Part shown: piece by piece, positions 35,900 through 45,725 of the stretch
Layout of the letters: every line of letters begins with the position of its first letter
Numbering within the stretch: position 1 is the first letter of the stretch
Assembly (NCBI GenBank): GCA_018105865.1
Contig: CM030861.1
Location: 4,755,684-4,819,683 of the forward strand
Source of the DNA: Metaphire vulgaris
Lineage: Eukaryota > Annelida > Clitellata > Crassiclitellata > Megascolecidae
Direction of reading: 5' to 3'
DNA length: 64,000 bases
Made by a program: the position numbers and the translations under genes
The notes under the pieces: model-generated
What the model was told of the DNA's origin: nothing
The model's input: the letters and a program-made list of their open reading frames with translations, nothing else
Database searches by the model: none

Positions 35900-38800
35900 A
35901 TAAAATTATTTCAGCAGTTGTCCATGGCCATACAACGCTTCAACGCAGTATCTTTTCGAGGAACGTTTTCCATTGCAAACCTCGACGAACCAGACAAGAG
36001 TTGACACACACAATAATTTTTGTCTCCGGACAATTTTTGTTTTTCATAAGAGCTTTGGGAATTAAGCACCGAGGGCAACAAAAATATATATATAGCGGTT
36101 ATAGTGACATATTGCAGTTGTTTAAATTCTATTGCCTAACATATCAAAGTGATGTGAAGGTTTTTTATTTGATCCCTTCATTCATACAACTCTTAATTGA
36201 AAAGTGAAAACTTAGGAAATCCTCAAAAACACAATATCAAAGGTGTACCATAGCTTAATAAGTTGAGACTGAAATTAAACAAGAACTCTATGATACTAAC
36301 TGCTGCAGAACGATCTAGAGCAATGGCAAAATAGTATTCTCGTCGCAAATACAATCGTTCAGAGACCATGACCTTGAGACATACTGTGCCAGCCTCACCA
36401 GTTTGTTTTGTAATGATTTTGGAATTTATCATTTTGGCAGCAATGTCTTTAGCCTGGTTAGCACTGAAACAGAACATAATGGGGACGAAGTCTAACAAGA
36501 AACCATCAGTTTCATGTCTTCCACACAATAAGCAACAATATAACACAACGAATACGAAATTTAACATTGAATAATAAACAAAAATTCATATGTAATATAA
36601 TCAATCAGAGTATCTTTATGCAAACCATACAGCAGATTATTTAAAAACCTTCTTCTTAAAGCAAACACAGTTTGGGGACATTTTTATTAACAGCACATTC
36701 ATAAAGCTGTTGTTGATGTGTAAATAGTCAACTTTCTCATATTATTATTTCAAATGGCTGTAAATGACTGTAAAAATCAAATGCATTATATCCACAGCAG
36801 GATAAGCTATAGTGGATGTGCTACTGTTTGCAACTCAAAAATGTATAATCAGACATTATAATTAATTCATATTTTCAATAAATATACTTTTGATTTATTA
36901 AAAGAAGATGCAAAAATGATCAAAATGAAAGCAGAACTTACTCAAACACAATTTTAACGCCTCCTTTGAGACCACTTTCAAAATGGCCTTTCCCTCGACC
37001 ACCAGATAAAACCTGAGCTTTCAGAACAACATCTTTAGTTCCTGTTGTTTTTCCTAATGAAATATTTACAGAACATTTAACATCAATTACAATAAAACTT
37101 ACTTTACACACATATACCAGAATACAGAAAGCAGAAGGTGAAAATTACATCAATGGGCAAAACAAAACCTTTCTCCGGGAACATAGGCACAATCTCACGA
37201 TTTCTAATAGTAGCAACTGTTTTCATTAATTACCGGTATACCGTAATGGGCAATTCATTATCTCAACAGCTGTCAAAGGAATTCAAAAGCGCATCACAGA
37301 AATTACAGACTGATGATAAACCATATCACAAAAATTCACTTTGCCTATTTCTTCTATTCATAATAACTTCAGATTAACTTATAGAAAAGGTTTTTAATTA
37401 AAAGTCTTATAATAATAGGACAACACTGACAATAAACTCCAGTAGCAAGTCAAAATCAACATACCTGGTACTTGCATAATTCATAACTATTAACATCAAT
37501 GCCAAATAAAACCAAATTTATAGCATTGGTTATTACAGCGATGCATATACGTATGGCACAATCCCATCTATTAACCTGCTGGTATAGATATTGCAAATTC
37601 CCAGGTATTTCAAAGATCATATCACAAATAGCAATCAAAAGGTGACCATAATGTCTTATTTTAAAATCTAACAAATCAGTCGGACTGTCTGAACAATTCA
37701 ATGGTCAAACACTAAATTAAATTTTTGAATTTCTATTACAATAATTCTGATTTTCCCACCAAATAAAATAATGCATTAGAAATCAAATCTCCAATGGACC
37801 AACCAAACTAAAACTGTTTTTAACCTGACAATTAGAAAGTTTCGAAAAAAAGTTGATCTCAATGGTTACTTTTCCAGACTAGAACATCATATCAGGCGCT
37901 CCTTTAGGACATGTAAAAAACTAAATCTAAATAACACAAGAAAAAAATTTTTTCCTCAAAATCAGGGGCAAATTGCCCCCAAATGACGTTGAACTCAAAG
38001 TAAAACTGTCAATATAAATTTGCCCACCATTTCAGTCTAAGGTGACTTTAGCATGCATGCATGAAAATTGGTTGAAGGGAAGAAGACAGAAGGTTGGCAT
38101 TAGGGGAGGCCATTCGCAATGGGCAAGAGTTATCAGTGGAGTGCCTCAGGGCTCAGTGCTTGGGCCATTGCTTTTTCTAATATATATAAATGACATCGAT
38201 GAAGGATTACTGTCCAAAATTTCAAAGTTTGCCGATGATACAAAGTTATGCAGAAATATAGACTCGGAGGATGATGCAAAAATTTTACAAGAAGATCTAA
38301 GGAAATTGTTTCAGTGGTCTGTGGACTGGCAGATGCTTTTCAATATTGATAAATGTTCTGTAATGCATGTTGGGAAGTCTAATAATGGTAATGAATATTC
38401 TTTAGGGGGGAAGGTTCTAACCACAACAGAAAAAGAAAGAGATTTGGGGATAATCATCCATAGAAGTATGAATCCATCTCACCAATGCATGGAGGCAGCA
38501 AAAAAGGGAAACCAAATGTTGGGAATGGTGAAAAGGACAATTGTGAGTCGTGACAAAGAGATAATCATTAAACTTTATAAGTCATTAGTAAGGCCTCATC
38601 TGGAATACTGTGTTCAGGCTTGGAATCCATTCTTGAAAAAGATATAGAACTTTTAGAAAAAGTGCAAAGACGAGCAACGAAGATGGTCAATGGGTGCCAT
38701 AATTTAAGCTACGAAAAAAGACTTCAATATTGTGGACTGACAACATTAGAAAGGAGAAGAGAAAGAGGGGATTTGATAGAAACATACAAAATAATGACTG

Positions 38801-40943
38801 GGAAAGTAGATGTGCCATATGATCGATTCTTTACATTGGCACACTATAGCAGCACAAGAGGCCACAAGTGCAAAATGTTTAAGCATAGGGTTGGTCCAAG
38901 AAAGAAAAACTTTTTTAGTGCAAGGGTTGTGGACAAATGGAACAGTTTGGATGAGGTGGGAGTGACAGTTGAAACAGTGAACGGATTCAAAGGCTATCTA
39001 GATAAACTAGGTTATTGAATGCAGATGGTTACATCAGTGGTTTTCACACAGGCTTACTTAGCCTCCTAAACCACTTAAAATCACATTATTATTATTATTA
39101 TTATTATGCATGTCAATGGTTTGTTAGTTAGAAAACACTTTACAATACATGCATTACGAAACTAAAGCATTGCTTTAATTTGAAAAGCTTTACCAAACTC
39201 TTGAGCAATTTGAAATGCTTCATCAGGAGTGTGTGCCACTTTATAGTTAGGCGTCATGATGCCTGCCTTCTTCAGCAGGTCCATTGCTTGATGCTCGTGA
39301 ATAGAGAGATGGCGCTTCTGCTGGCACTGCCATGGCTTTGCATGAGTTTGGCTGACAACTGGATAAGGTGACAATACCTACAGCAATGTATAAATCCATT
39401 AGCACACTGTCTAGATTTTAGGAGAACTGACTGCATGCAGTCAATAATTATCAATTTACCTAGTTTGTACTCCTATTTCCCTAGTCACCTGCAATATCAG
39501 TAAGCAAGGTCTGACTGTTGTAGAAATGTGAGTAGCAAACAGATCTGAGTTGAAGATTGCCTCAGTGTCTTGCAAATGATGCTAAGTTCTCTGCATTTTA
39601 AAGTGAGGATTATAAGGTTCAAATTAACTTTGATTCCTGAAAGTCTCTAGGCACTAAGTCAGTTTTTGATGGATTCAGTTCAGTGTTACATACAGACCAG
39701 ATAGGGGAAGGGGAAATTATCCCCCTACAGTCTTAGATTGCCCCTCAAAAATTTGCAGTAATTTAGGATTCATAAGTTAAAATTATAGCGGTAATGTTAA
39801 AGTTAAGGCAAGGATTTCAGTGTGTAATGCAATGACAATTTCTCACTGTCCATCCCCTCCCCCGAACTACCACAAATCCTCCCCAGGGCAGAGGAGATTG
39901 TATGCAACGCCGACTGTCTATTCATCCAGACAGTCAATGCAGGTCTCAACAGCTTGCGTCACGTCAGAACTGTATTTCCTCAGCCAACACAATGCATTAC
40001 ATTAGCATTCGTCTGCGTATAAGAGATTGGACTGTATGTGCTTTTCAACTGTTCCGAACTGACCCGCAATGTATAAGGTCAGAACTGGACCATGGACCGA
40101 ATCTTGTGCCGTAACAAAGATCGGCTTCGAAGCTGCCGAGCAGAGACGTCATTTCACTGTTTTTCAGGGGGGGGGGGGGCAAAACACTTTCGACCTGACA
40201 AGTTACAAGTTTGCGAAAAAGCTGACGACCTTTTTTTTGCTTGTTTGCTTGTCAGCCAATTTTCACGGTTAAAGTTAAAGTAGTTACTTCAAATTACTCG
40301 ACATCATCAAGCACTCCTTTAGGGCATGTAAAATCTAAATAACACAAACATTGGCAAAAAAAATTTTCCCCTCAAAATCAGGGGGGCAAATGCCCCCCCT
40401 GCCTCCCCAAATGACGTCCCTGCTGCCGAGCAGTGGCGTAGCCAGGATTTCCGAAAGGGGGGTTTGAAAAAAAATTTCGTCGATGACCGCCAATGGGGGA
40501 TTTTCACCCCAAAAATCGCTCAAAAAATAAAAATTGCATGGAAATACATAAAAAAATTTTCGCCGTCCAAGGGGCGTTTTAACCCCCAAACCCAACCCCC
40601 CGTGGCTACGCCACTGCTGCCGAGATTCTGGACAAGGCAAGTGGCCGTGTTTTTCATTAGCCATTGCGCTAATTCATGCTCTCGAGCAGCGCTACATGAA
40701 TTACGTGTAGCCTACTGAAACTATCAACGCATTAAACGGGACTGTCAGAGGACTATGACCTCATACAAGGGTCGCGTAGGCCTATTGTATTATTTGTATA
40801 GGTTCACGAAATGCGTTCAGACCGGAACTTAAGAGAATATTTCGTCTAAGCGACAAAATTAATCCGAATCCAACCTTTGTATTGAGAATAAGCGTAAATT
40901 TCCCGACCATCCTACAACGACGAAGCACCAACGACAGCACCAT
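30424..40943 (-). CDS. SUCLA2: Succinyl-CoA synthetase, ADP-forming, beta subunit, mitochondrial (9 coding exons)
   Basis: This subunit pairs with the alpha subunit (SUCLG1) in the mitochondrial matrix and converts succinyl-CoA, ADP and phosphate to succinate, CoA and ATP in the citric acid cycle. I assembled the exons by hand: 40808-40943, 39194-39358, 36943-37054, 36301-36463, 34025-34195, 33692-33788, 32550-32711, 31809-31951 and 30424-30681. All phases agree and the total is 1407 nt, giving 468 residues (animal SUCLA2 is about 460). Visible features are an N-terminal ATP-grasp region with HLSIHEH near residue 62 and the glycine loop GGRGKG at 118-123, then [20 protein letters not shown] at 270-274, [16 protein letters not shown] and [13 protein letters not shown] in the CoA-ligase domain. 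[10 protein letters not shown] and [17 protein letters not shown] fit the ADP-forming paralogue better than the GTP-forming SUCLG2. The C-terminus (after AAKMVK) is short and divergent, and exon 1 is the least certain exon. Introns 2, 4 and 7 contain LINE pieces. Confidence 0.95.
30682..31808 (-). other. SUCLA2 intron 8
   Basis: AT-rich intron. It contains a run of CATA tetranucleotides at about 30812-30836 and a retroelement tail ending GCAGCGCTATAGAAATT at about 30914-30930, followed by TTAC repeats. No coding signal is seen. Confidence 0.8.
31809..31951 (-). CDS. SUCLA2: SUCLA2 exon 8: CoA-ligase domain
   Basis: Encodes [18 protein letters not shown], then [20 protein letters not shown] and RLITSDKQ. 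The acceptor is GTGCTGTAG and the donor CAG|GTGATG. It leaves in phase 0, in register with exon 9. Confidence 0.95.
31990..32250 (+). pseudogene. LINE 3' end with AAT tail (SUCLA2 intron 7)
   Basis: Frameshifted C-terminal RT-like text ([20 protein letters not shown], a counterpart of the usual W-N-S-L-P), then a tail with GTAAAGTGCTCTTGC and TAGCGCTATAGAAATTGTC, then AAT repeats from about 32238. Confidence 0.6.
32550..32711 (-). CDS. SUCLA2: SUCLA2 exon 7
   Basis: Encodes [20 protein letters not shown], then [20 protein letters not shown] and GLDGTIGCL. This is the linker between the ATP-grasp and CoA-ligase domains and is nearly unchanged from other animals. The acceptor is TTTTCTGTAG. 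The donor CTTG|GTCTGG is a poor match to consensus but keeps phase 1. Confidence 0.94.
33692..33788 (-). CDS. SUCLA2: SUCLA2 exon 6: EINPM active-site region
   Basis: Encodes [18 protein letters not shown], then [14 protein letters not shown]. The glutamate and asparagine of EINP belong to the magnesium/nucleotide site of the ATP-grasp fold. The acceptor is TTCTTTAG and the donor AAAG|GTAACA; length is 97 nt, leaving in phase 1. Confidence 0.93.
34025..34195 (-). CDS. SUCLA2: SUCLA2 exon 5, followed by a GC-AG intron
   Basis: Encodes [18 protein letters not shown] through [15 protein letters not shown] in 57 whole codons. The acceptor is TTGCTGTAG. At the 3' end the splice junction reads CAG|GCAAGC: a GC donor instead of GT. 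Continuing in frame meets TGA two codons later, and no GT allows the known protein to continue, so a GC-AG (U2-type) intron is the simplest reading. Confidence 0.93.
34287..34518. mobile_element. hAT-like MITE in SUCLA2 intron 4 (232 bp)
   Basis: Ends CAGGCCCATATG and AACGTGCCTG; perfect TSD ATTCTAGT (34279-34286, 34519-34526). Two copies of the shared module (about 34370-34391, 34420-34440). Confidence 0.85.
34789..35833 (-). pseudogene. LINE reverse-transcriptase remnant, minus strand, with (ATG)n tail
   Basis: Minus strand: [55 protein letters not shown] (the RT catalytic box), later stop-broken text and [15 protein letters not shown], ending [12 protein letters not shown]; then an ATG-triplet run at 34789-34831 as its 3' tail. 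RTE-like in character. Confidence 0.82.
36301..36463 (-). CDS. SUCLA2: SUCLA2 exon 4: ATP-grasp domain
   Basis: Encodes [15 protein letters not shown], then [18 protein letters not shown] and [15 protein letters not shown], the strongly conserved mid-part of the ATP-grasp fold. The acceptor is CTGTTTCAG and the donor GCA|GTTAGT. Exon length is 163 nt and it ends in phase 0. Confidence 0.94.
36943..37054 (-). CDS. SUCLA2: SUCLA2 exon 3: ATP-grasp glycine loop
   Basis: Too short for simple ORF finding, but clear on reverse translation: [18 protein letters not shown], then [20 protein letters not shown] is the nucleotide-binding loop of the family. The acceptor is ATTAG and the donor GA|GTAAGT; the exon is 112 nt, entering in phase 1 and leaving in phase 2. 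Confidence 0.93.
37055..39193 (-). other. SUCLA2 intron 2, containing an antisense LINE
   Basis: The intron between exons 2 and 3. Its right half (about 38042-39106) is a plus-strand LINE reverse-transcriptase fragment, antisense to the gene. At about 37888-37990 there is a partial copy of the MITE found at 40141-40422 (shared CTCCTTTAGG-ACATGTAAAA and CAAATGACGT segments). Confidence 0.85.
38042..39106 (+). pseudogene. Nearly intact LINE reverse-transcriptase segment with one frameshift
   Basis: Plus strand, inside SUCLA2 intron 2: [33 protein letters not shown] (FADD box), [32 protein letters not shown]. Near 38640 the frame shifts by one base (consistent with loss of one base in an A-rich run) and resumes as [19 protein letters not shown] to [20 protein letters not shown] and a stop at 39018. 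The 5' part of the LINE is missing. Ends with TTA triplets. Probably the youngest LINE here. Confidence 0.88.
39194..39358 (-). CDS. SUCLA2: SUCLA2 exon 2: start of mature protein and ATP-grasp domain
   Basis: This exon encodes [17 protein letters not shown] through [14 protein letters not shown], the usual mature N-terminus of succinyl-CoA synthetase beta (LSLHEY-like). The acceptor TTATCCAG lies just above 39358 and the donor G|GTAAAG just below 39194. It enters and leaves in phase 1. Confidence 0.93.
40141..40422. mobile_element. hAT-like MITE A of a stacked pair (282 bp)
   Basis: Ends CAGAGACGTCATTTCA and CAAATGACGTCCCTG; TSD CTGCCGAG (40133-40140, 40423-40430). Confidence 0.9.
40431..40616. 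mobile_element. hAT-like MITE B of a stacked pair (186 bp)
   Basis: Ends CAGTGGCGTAGCCAGG and GTGGCTACGCCACTG; TSD CTGCCGAG (40423-40430, 40617-40624), sharing one copy with element A. Confidence 0.93.
40808..40943 (-). CDS. SUCLA2: SUCLA2 exon 1 (proposed): mitochondrial targeting peptide
   Basis: An open frame from an ATG at 40943 encodes a basic, hydrophobic, acid-free start ([16 protein letters not shown]), as expected of a matrix-targeting peptide. It ends in LSSGLNAF, resembling the pre-sequence end of animal SUCLA2. The donor C|GTGAAC at 40807-40806 is in phase 1, which exactly fits exon 2, and it makes the whole reading frame a multiple of three. An in-frame ATG also lies at 40967; I prefer 40943 because the targeting-like segment starts there. 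The donor is weak, so this exon is inferred rather than certain. Confidence 0.68.
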
Positions 40944-41216
40944 GTTCAAATCTGACCCAGGCGCCAATTAATGATCCGCCTAACAAATAACCGTCAATTT
41001 TAAAACACAGCGGAAACCAGTAGCGTCTCGGTTTATTAGTCACGCAATAGCTTCTAAATTCTTTTAATTTTTAAAAATATAACTTTTAATCTGTCCAACT
41101 GTTTATTATGAATTCAATGCAATAGTCTTGAGAACTGTTCTTCTGAATTAGTGTTAAAGTTTGGAAAAAGTTCTTGAATAACGTTGGCTGACTTGTGCTT
41201 TGAAAGTACAGTAAGG
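40944..41216 (-). promoter_or_regulatory. SUCLA2: Presumed SUCLA2 promoter/5' UTR region
   Basis: Directly upstream of the proposed start codon; short, non-repetitive, bounded by the transposon at 41217. No clear TATA box. Assignment follows only from position. Confidence 0.35.
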
Positions 41217-41815
41217 CAGTGGTTCTCAACCCTCTTTTCCTCGCGGATAACTTTTGAAGTTCAAAAAATTTCTCACGGACTACCTGATAATTTGAGCTGT
41301 CATCTGACCCTAAAAGCGGTGATGACATTTTGTTCTTTTTTTGCTTGTCATGCTTTTTCACTAATTTTTATTGGGGCTGTCCATTAATTAACAATTTTTG
41401 GGCAATTTTTTTACCCCCTCCCTCCTTGTCAACTTTCAGTTACCCCCTATAATTACGTCAAAAACTTTTGACCCCCTCCCCCAGATCAATGACAGGTCCC
41501 ATTAACAAGGTTAATATTTTTGCGATGATGACCATTTTTCCATTTTTTGCTCGTCGAGTGTCAAAATGTGATGGTTATGACCTTTTTGCCATGCTTTTTT
41601 CCATTATAATAAGTAGTATTCCATGAAATTTCCTAGTTTTTGATTATTTGTAAAAAGTGAAATTGTTGACGTCAACTTCTCTTGACCCCCCTCTCTTCTG
41701 TCAACAACTGTCAAACTTTTTCAAACACCCTCCCCCTAAATTTTTGACGTAATTAATGGACAGCCCCATTTACGTTTATCATACTTCCTCGCGGACCACG
41801 GGTTGAGAACCACTG
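41217..41815. mobile_element. hAT-like element containing another element (599 bp)
   Basis: TIRs CAGTGGTTCTCAACCC and GGGTTGAGAACCACTG, with CTCGCGGA just inside each; flanks CAGTAAGG and CAGTAGGG (7/8). Contains 41373-41767. Confidence 0.92.
41373..41767. mobile_element. GGGGCTGTCCATTAAT element nested in a hAT-like element
   Basis: TIRs GGGGCTGTCCATTAATTA and TAATTAATGGACAGCCCC; TSD ATT (41370-41372, 41768-41770). Confidence 0.9.
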
Positions 41816-41849
41816 CAGTAGGGCTCACATCATCAATGCTGAGAAGAAG

Positions 41850-42312
41850 CAGTGGCGGCTCCACAGGGGGGCCCGTGCCCCTATATTGAATGTCTGGCCC
41901 CAGTCCCCCCTGTTGGGACCCTATACTTAATGCTACATACATAAAAACAAATGGTTGGCCCAGGGATATTTTACACCCCAACACCAGGCCGACACCCCGA
42001 AAATTTCGTTATGTGACAATGGCATGTATACAAAATGCATATTAATTAGGCTTGGACACCCCCAAATGGAGAAGGACGCCCTAACTTTTATACTCGGATG
42101 ACCTTTTTTGCTTGTCAGGGTCTTTTGAGAGTGGATAACGTTTTTTTTTGCTTGTCAGACTTTTTCGGCAGAGACTTCCAAACTCCAACACCCCCTGGAT
42201 TTTCCGACACCCCCCAAATTCACAATCCTAGAAATTAACCACACACACCCAGATTTTCCCCGACACCCCCCAAATTCACAATCCTAGAAATAACCCTGGT
42301 TGGCCCCCCAAT
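41850..42312. mobile_element. 3'-truncated CAGTGGCGGCTCC MITE hosting another MITE
   Basis: The left end CAGTGGCGGCTCC matches 17534/27593/60390; the right end is missing. Its ATGGTTGGCC is split by the element 41961-42297. Confidence 0.8.
41961..42297. mobile_element. Enlarged CAGGGATATTTT MITE nested in another MITE
   Basis: Ends CAGGGATATTTTACACCCC and AATCCTAGAAATAACCCT; TSD GGTTGGCC on both sides (the terminal G of the element overlaps the TSD). The 3' portion (CCCCCAAATTCACAATCCTA) is tandemly duplicated and the shared module is present twice. Confidence 0.85.
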
Positions 42313-42786
42313 GGTGCTAACCCAAGAATCTCAAAATTTACTTTAGGCCTATGTCAAGGCAAATTTTTAACAGAGAAATAATTCTCTTCGCTTGCCTCTC
42401 CTTTTAGTATCGCACCGTTAGGTCTAATGTTAATTTCTTGCTGTACAGAATACTCGATAATTATTTATGCTTCTGTAAGTTTGGATTTTATAACTTTAAC
42501 TTTTCTTAATTTAGTAATCTGGTACTAATAAACCATATAAACATGTTTGATTTGAGACTGTGTGCACATAGACAAAATTTAACAATTTGATGTTTGCATT
42601 ATTCCCAAAGCATTTGTATCTGCAACTGGTATCAAGTTACTATACAATTTTGTAAACTTGCTATTTTTTTGGAAAAGTTCTAATTGTCCAAAGGTTATGC
42701 TATAATACTGGTGCATTCTGCCAGGTTTTTCTTAACAAGTGAAATGACAGTATAAATGCCTGTTTATAGTGCCTTGTAGTGTCAAA

Positions 42787-43034
42787 CAGAGGCATCATTT
42801 TGGGGGGCCGTGGCCCCCCAAGGAAATGAAAATATTAATTTATAATGTATTAATGTGCAAAAATTGCCAAAAAATATCAAAAAATTGAAAATTTTCCAAC
42901 ATTGGCCCTAAAATTTGCCAAAATTGCTCAAAATTTGCAAAAAATTGCAAACAATGCCTAAAATTTGCCAACATTTGTCAAAAATTTGCAAAAAATTTTC
43001 TTGCCCCCAAGAAAAGTGTGAAATGACGCCACTG
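42787..43034. mobile_element. hAT-like MITE, second AATTTGCCAAA copy (248 bp)
   Basis: Ends CAGAGGCATCATTTTGG and AAATGACGCCACTG; perfect TSD GTGTCAAA (42779-42786, 43035-43042). Confidence 0.93.
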
Positions 43035-43265
43035 GTGTCAAATTTTGGTAACTGGCAGCTTTCTGGGAAATTTTGCTTAACTGAAGCTCACACAACCACG
43101 CATAAATGCTACATCATGGCAGTTGTTTATACAAAATAAAGTCAAGGTGGAAGAGACATTTCAAAGCACTGTCTTTCATGACCTTGTATACTTTAATATT
43201 AAAATGCCAAAATCTTATTAATATTTTTAAAATCTGGCATAAATGGCTGTCATTGATCTTTCTGA

Positions 43266-43672
43266 AAGGCTGTCCATTAATTACGTCAATAAAATATGGA
43301 GGATCCGAAAAAGTTTGACAGTTGTTGACAGGGGGAGGTGGTTCAAGAGAAGTTGACGTCTACAATTTCTTATTTTTTTTACAAATAATCAAAAATAGGA
43401 AATTTTTATGGAATACTATTTATTGAAACAGAAAATGCCTGACCAGCAAAAAAGGTAATCACCACCACATTTTGACACTTGGTGAGCAAAAAAATGGGAA
43501 AAAGGTCTCATCACCACAAAAATAACCTTCTAAACTTTTTAGGGGGACCCATCACTGATCTTAGGGGGGTCAACAGTTTTTGACATAATTATAGGCAGAG
43601 GTCACTGAAAGTTTGACAGCTGTTGACAAGGGGAGGGGCCAAAAATTATTGATGTAATTAATGGATAGCCCT
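43266..43672. mobile_element. GGGGCTGTCC-type element, decayed
   Basis: Ends GGCTGTCCATTAATTACGTC and GTAATTAATGGATAGCC; diverged from 28574-28973 but with the same internal GTTGACAG words. Confidence 0.8.
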
Positions 43673-43991
43673 ATGCTTAATTACATATACTTAATTACAT
43701 ATACTTTTGTTAAATATATAGTGCACATTATCAAACTCCACAGTCATTAAATAAACACAATTATTACAAACACTTTAATTTAGACGACAAATATAGCAGC
43801 TTTTATTACATCAAGAAAAATTAGTTATACAAACTTCACTAAATTCAGTTCAGCATTCAAGTAGAACCAGATATATCCACAGCTGTGGTAAAAAATGATA
43901 TTGCAAAGCATAATAGTACTAGTATAAAATATTGACATGGTACATGCCCACAAGGCATTGTAAAACAGAAGCAGCAAGCACAATATACCAA

Positions 43992-44392
43992 GGGGCTGTC
44001 CATTAATTACATCAACAATTTTTGGGCAATTTTTCACCTCCTCCCCCTTGTCAACAACTGTCAAACTTTCAATGGCTCCCTCTATAATTATGTCAAAAAC
44101 ATTTGACCCTTAAGATAAATGATGAGTCCTACTAAAAAGCTTAGAAGGTTATTATTTTTTGTGGTGATGACCTTTTTTGCTCATAAAGTGTAAAAATGTG
44201 GTGGTAATGACTTTTTTCTTGCTTGTCAGGCTTTTTCCGTTGTAATAAATAGTATTTCATGAAATGTATTTTTTTATTATTTGTAAAAAATAAAATTGTT
44301 GATGTCAACTTCTCTTAACCCCTCCCCTGTCAACAACTGTCAAACTTTTTCAGACCCTTCCTATTTTGTTGATGTAATTAATGGACAGCCCC
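43992..44392. mobile_element. GGGGCTGTCC-type element (401 bp)
   Basis: TIRs GGGGCTGTCCATTAATTACA and TGTAATTAATGGACAGCCCC (all but the last inner bases match); TSD CAA (43989-43991, 44393-44395). Confidence 0.9.
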
Positions 44393-44469
44393 CAAGAGCA
44401 TTGTTAAACAGAAACAGAAGCAGACAACACAATATACCAAGAAAAATTCTGCAGTACTTATTGTAAAAA

Positions 44470-45725
44470 AGCAAAATATGCAACAGTATCATAAATTGGA
44501 TCCAAGAAAGATTAAGGAAACATACAGAACAAGTGATAGGAGAAGAGCAAGCTGGTTTCAGAGCTGGAAGAAGCACGATAGATCAACTATTGACAATAAG
44601 GCAGCTAACACAGATAAGTATATTGAGGCAAATAGAAAACTATACATGTATTTCATAGATCATACATGTAAACAGGCTTTTGGCAAAGGTTGGCATGAGG
44701 GTCTCTGGCAAGCCATGAGAAACCTGGACATCAAAGAAACAAATTCTAAGACTAATAAAAGTAATAAATGAAAAAGCAGCAAGCACAGTGAAAATTGATT
44801 ATGAACTAACAGAATGGATAAAGACTAAAATTGGTACAAGTTTGCATTCTATCACCAACATTGTTCATAATTGTACTGGAGTGCATCTTTAAAATTGCAC
44901 TAGAAAATATCAAAGTAGGAACTTTAGGTGCTGGAGAAAAACTGAATAATCTCAAATTTGGTGATGACATTAATCTAATCACAGAGATAATTTGAGATCT
45001 ACAGGAGCTGACAGATGCTGTAAGTAACACAAGCAAATAATTTGGATTACAATAAATGAAACAAAAACAAAGGTGAAGGAAATACAAAACCCATCAATGT
45101 TAAAGTGAATAGACATAACTTAGAACAAGTCAAGTCATTCAGATATGTTGGAGGGGCGATTGAAAGTGATGGCAGTCAGCAAGAAGATACAAAATCAAGA
45201 ATATCAAAAGGTCTCCAAACTAAGAGAAGGATGAAAAAGCCATGAAGAAAAAACAACTTAACAGTTAAAACCAAATTCCAAATATATAACACAATAGTAG
45301 TACCTCAACTACTATATGTCTTCAAGACATGGAAGATGAGAAAGGTTGATGAAAAAAGGCTTATGGTGGCAGGATGTGCTGTCTGAGATAAATACTGCGG
45401 TGAGCAGATTGCAGAAGATAAAGAAATGAAGATACCAGACAACAGATTGGGCTAAAAGATAATATCGTAAAAAAGACCAGTAAAAGAAGAAGATTAACAT
45501 GGTTTGGATATGCGTGCAGAATGGAAAACAACCAATGGCCATACAAAGCTCTACACACAAAGATACAGGGAAAGAGAAGAATAGGAAGACTAAATAAATG
45601 ATGGATTGACAACATCAAGGAAGACCTCGAACTCAGACAAATCTATATCGCAGAAGCTGAAAGACAAGCCAGAGAAATAAAATAGCTATTGCCGCAATTA
45701 GCTGGTAGAGAGCCAAGATGATGAT
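44470..45725 (+). pseudogene. LINE reverse-transcriptase remnant, many stops
   Basis: Plus strand, in shifting frames: AGFRAGRSTIDQ-like start, YTCKQAFGKGWHEGLWQAMR, LTEWIKTKIG, EKLNNLKFGDDINLI (decayed YADD box), VKSFRYVGGAIESDGSQQED, RLTWFGYACRMEN, GKRRIGRLNKWWIDNIKEDL. RTE-like layout; 3' end near GATGATGATCC. Confidence 0.8.

Larger units (their letters stand above)
34196..36300 (-). other. SUCLA2 intron 4, with MITE and LINE insertions
   Basis: Large intron containing a MITE (34287-34518), a triplet run and a minus-strand LINE remnant (about 34831-35833). The rest is AT-rich, with a TA/TG run near 35864-35900. No extra exon is needed: exons 4 and 5 are adjacent in the protein. Confidence 0.85.
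39359..40807 (-). other. SUCLA2 intron 1 (if exon 1 is right), containing two stacked MITEs
   Basis: Depends on the proposed exon 1. The intron holds the adjacent MITEs at 40141-40422 and 40431-40616. The 39380-40130 part is otherwise unremarkable; no coding signal recognised. Confidence 0.6.
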
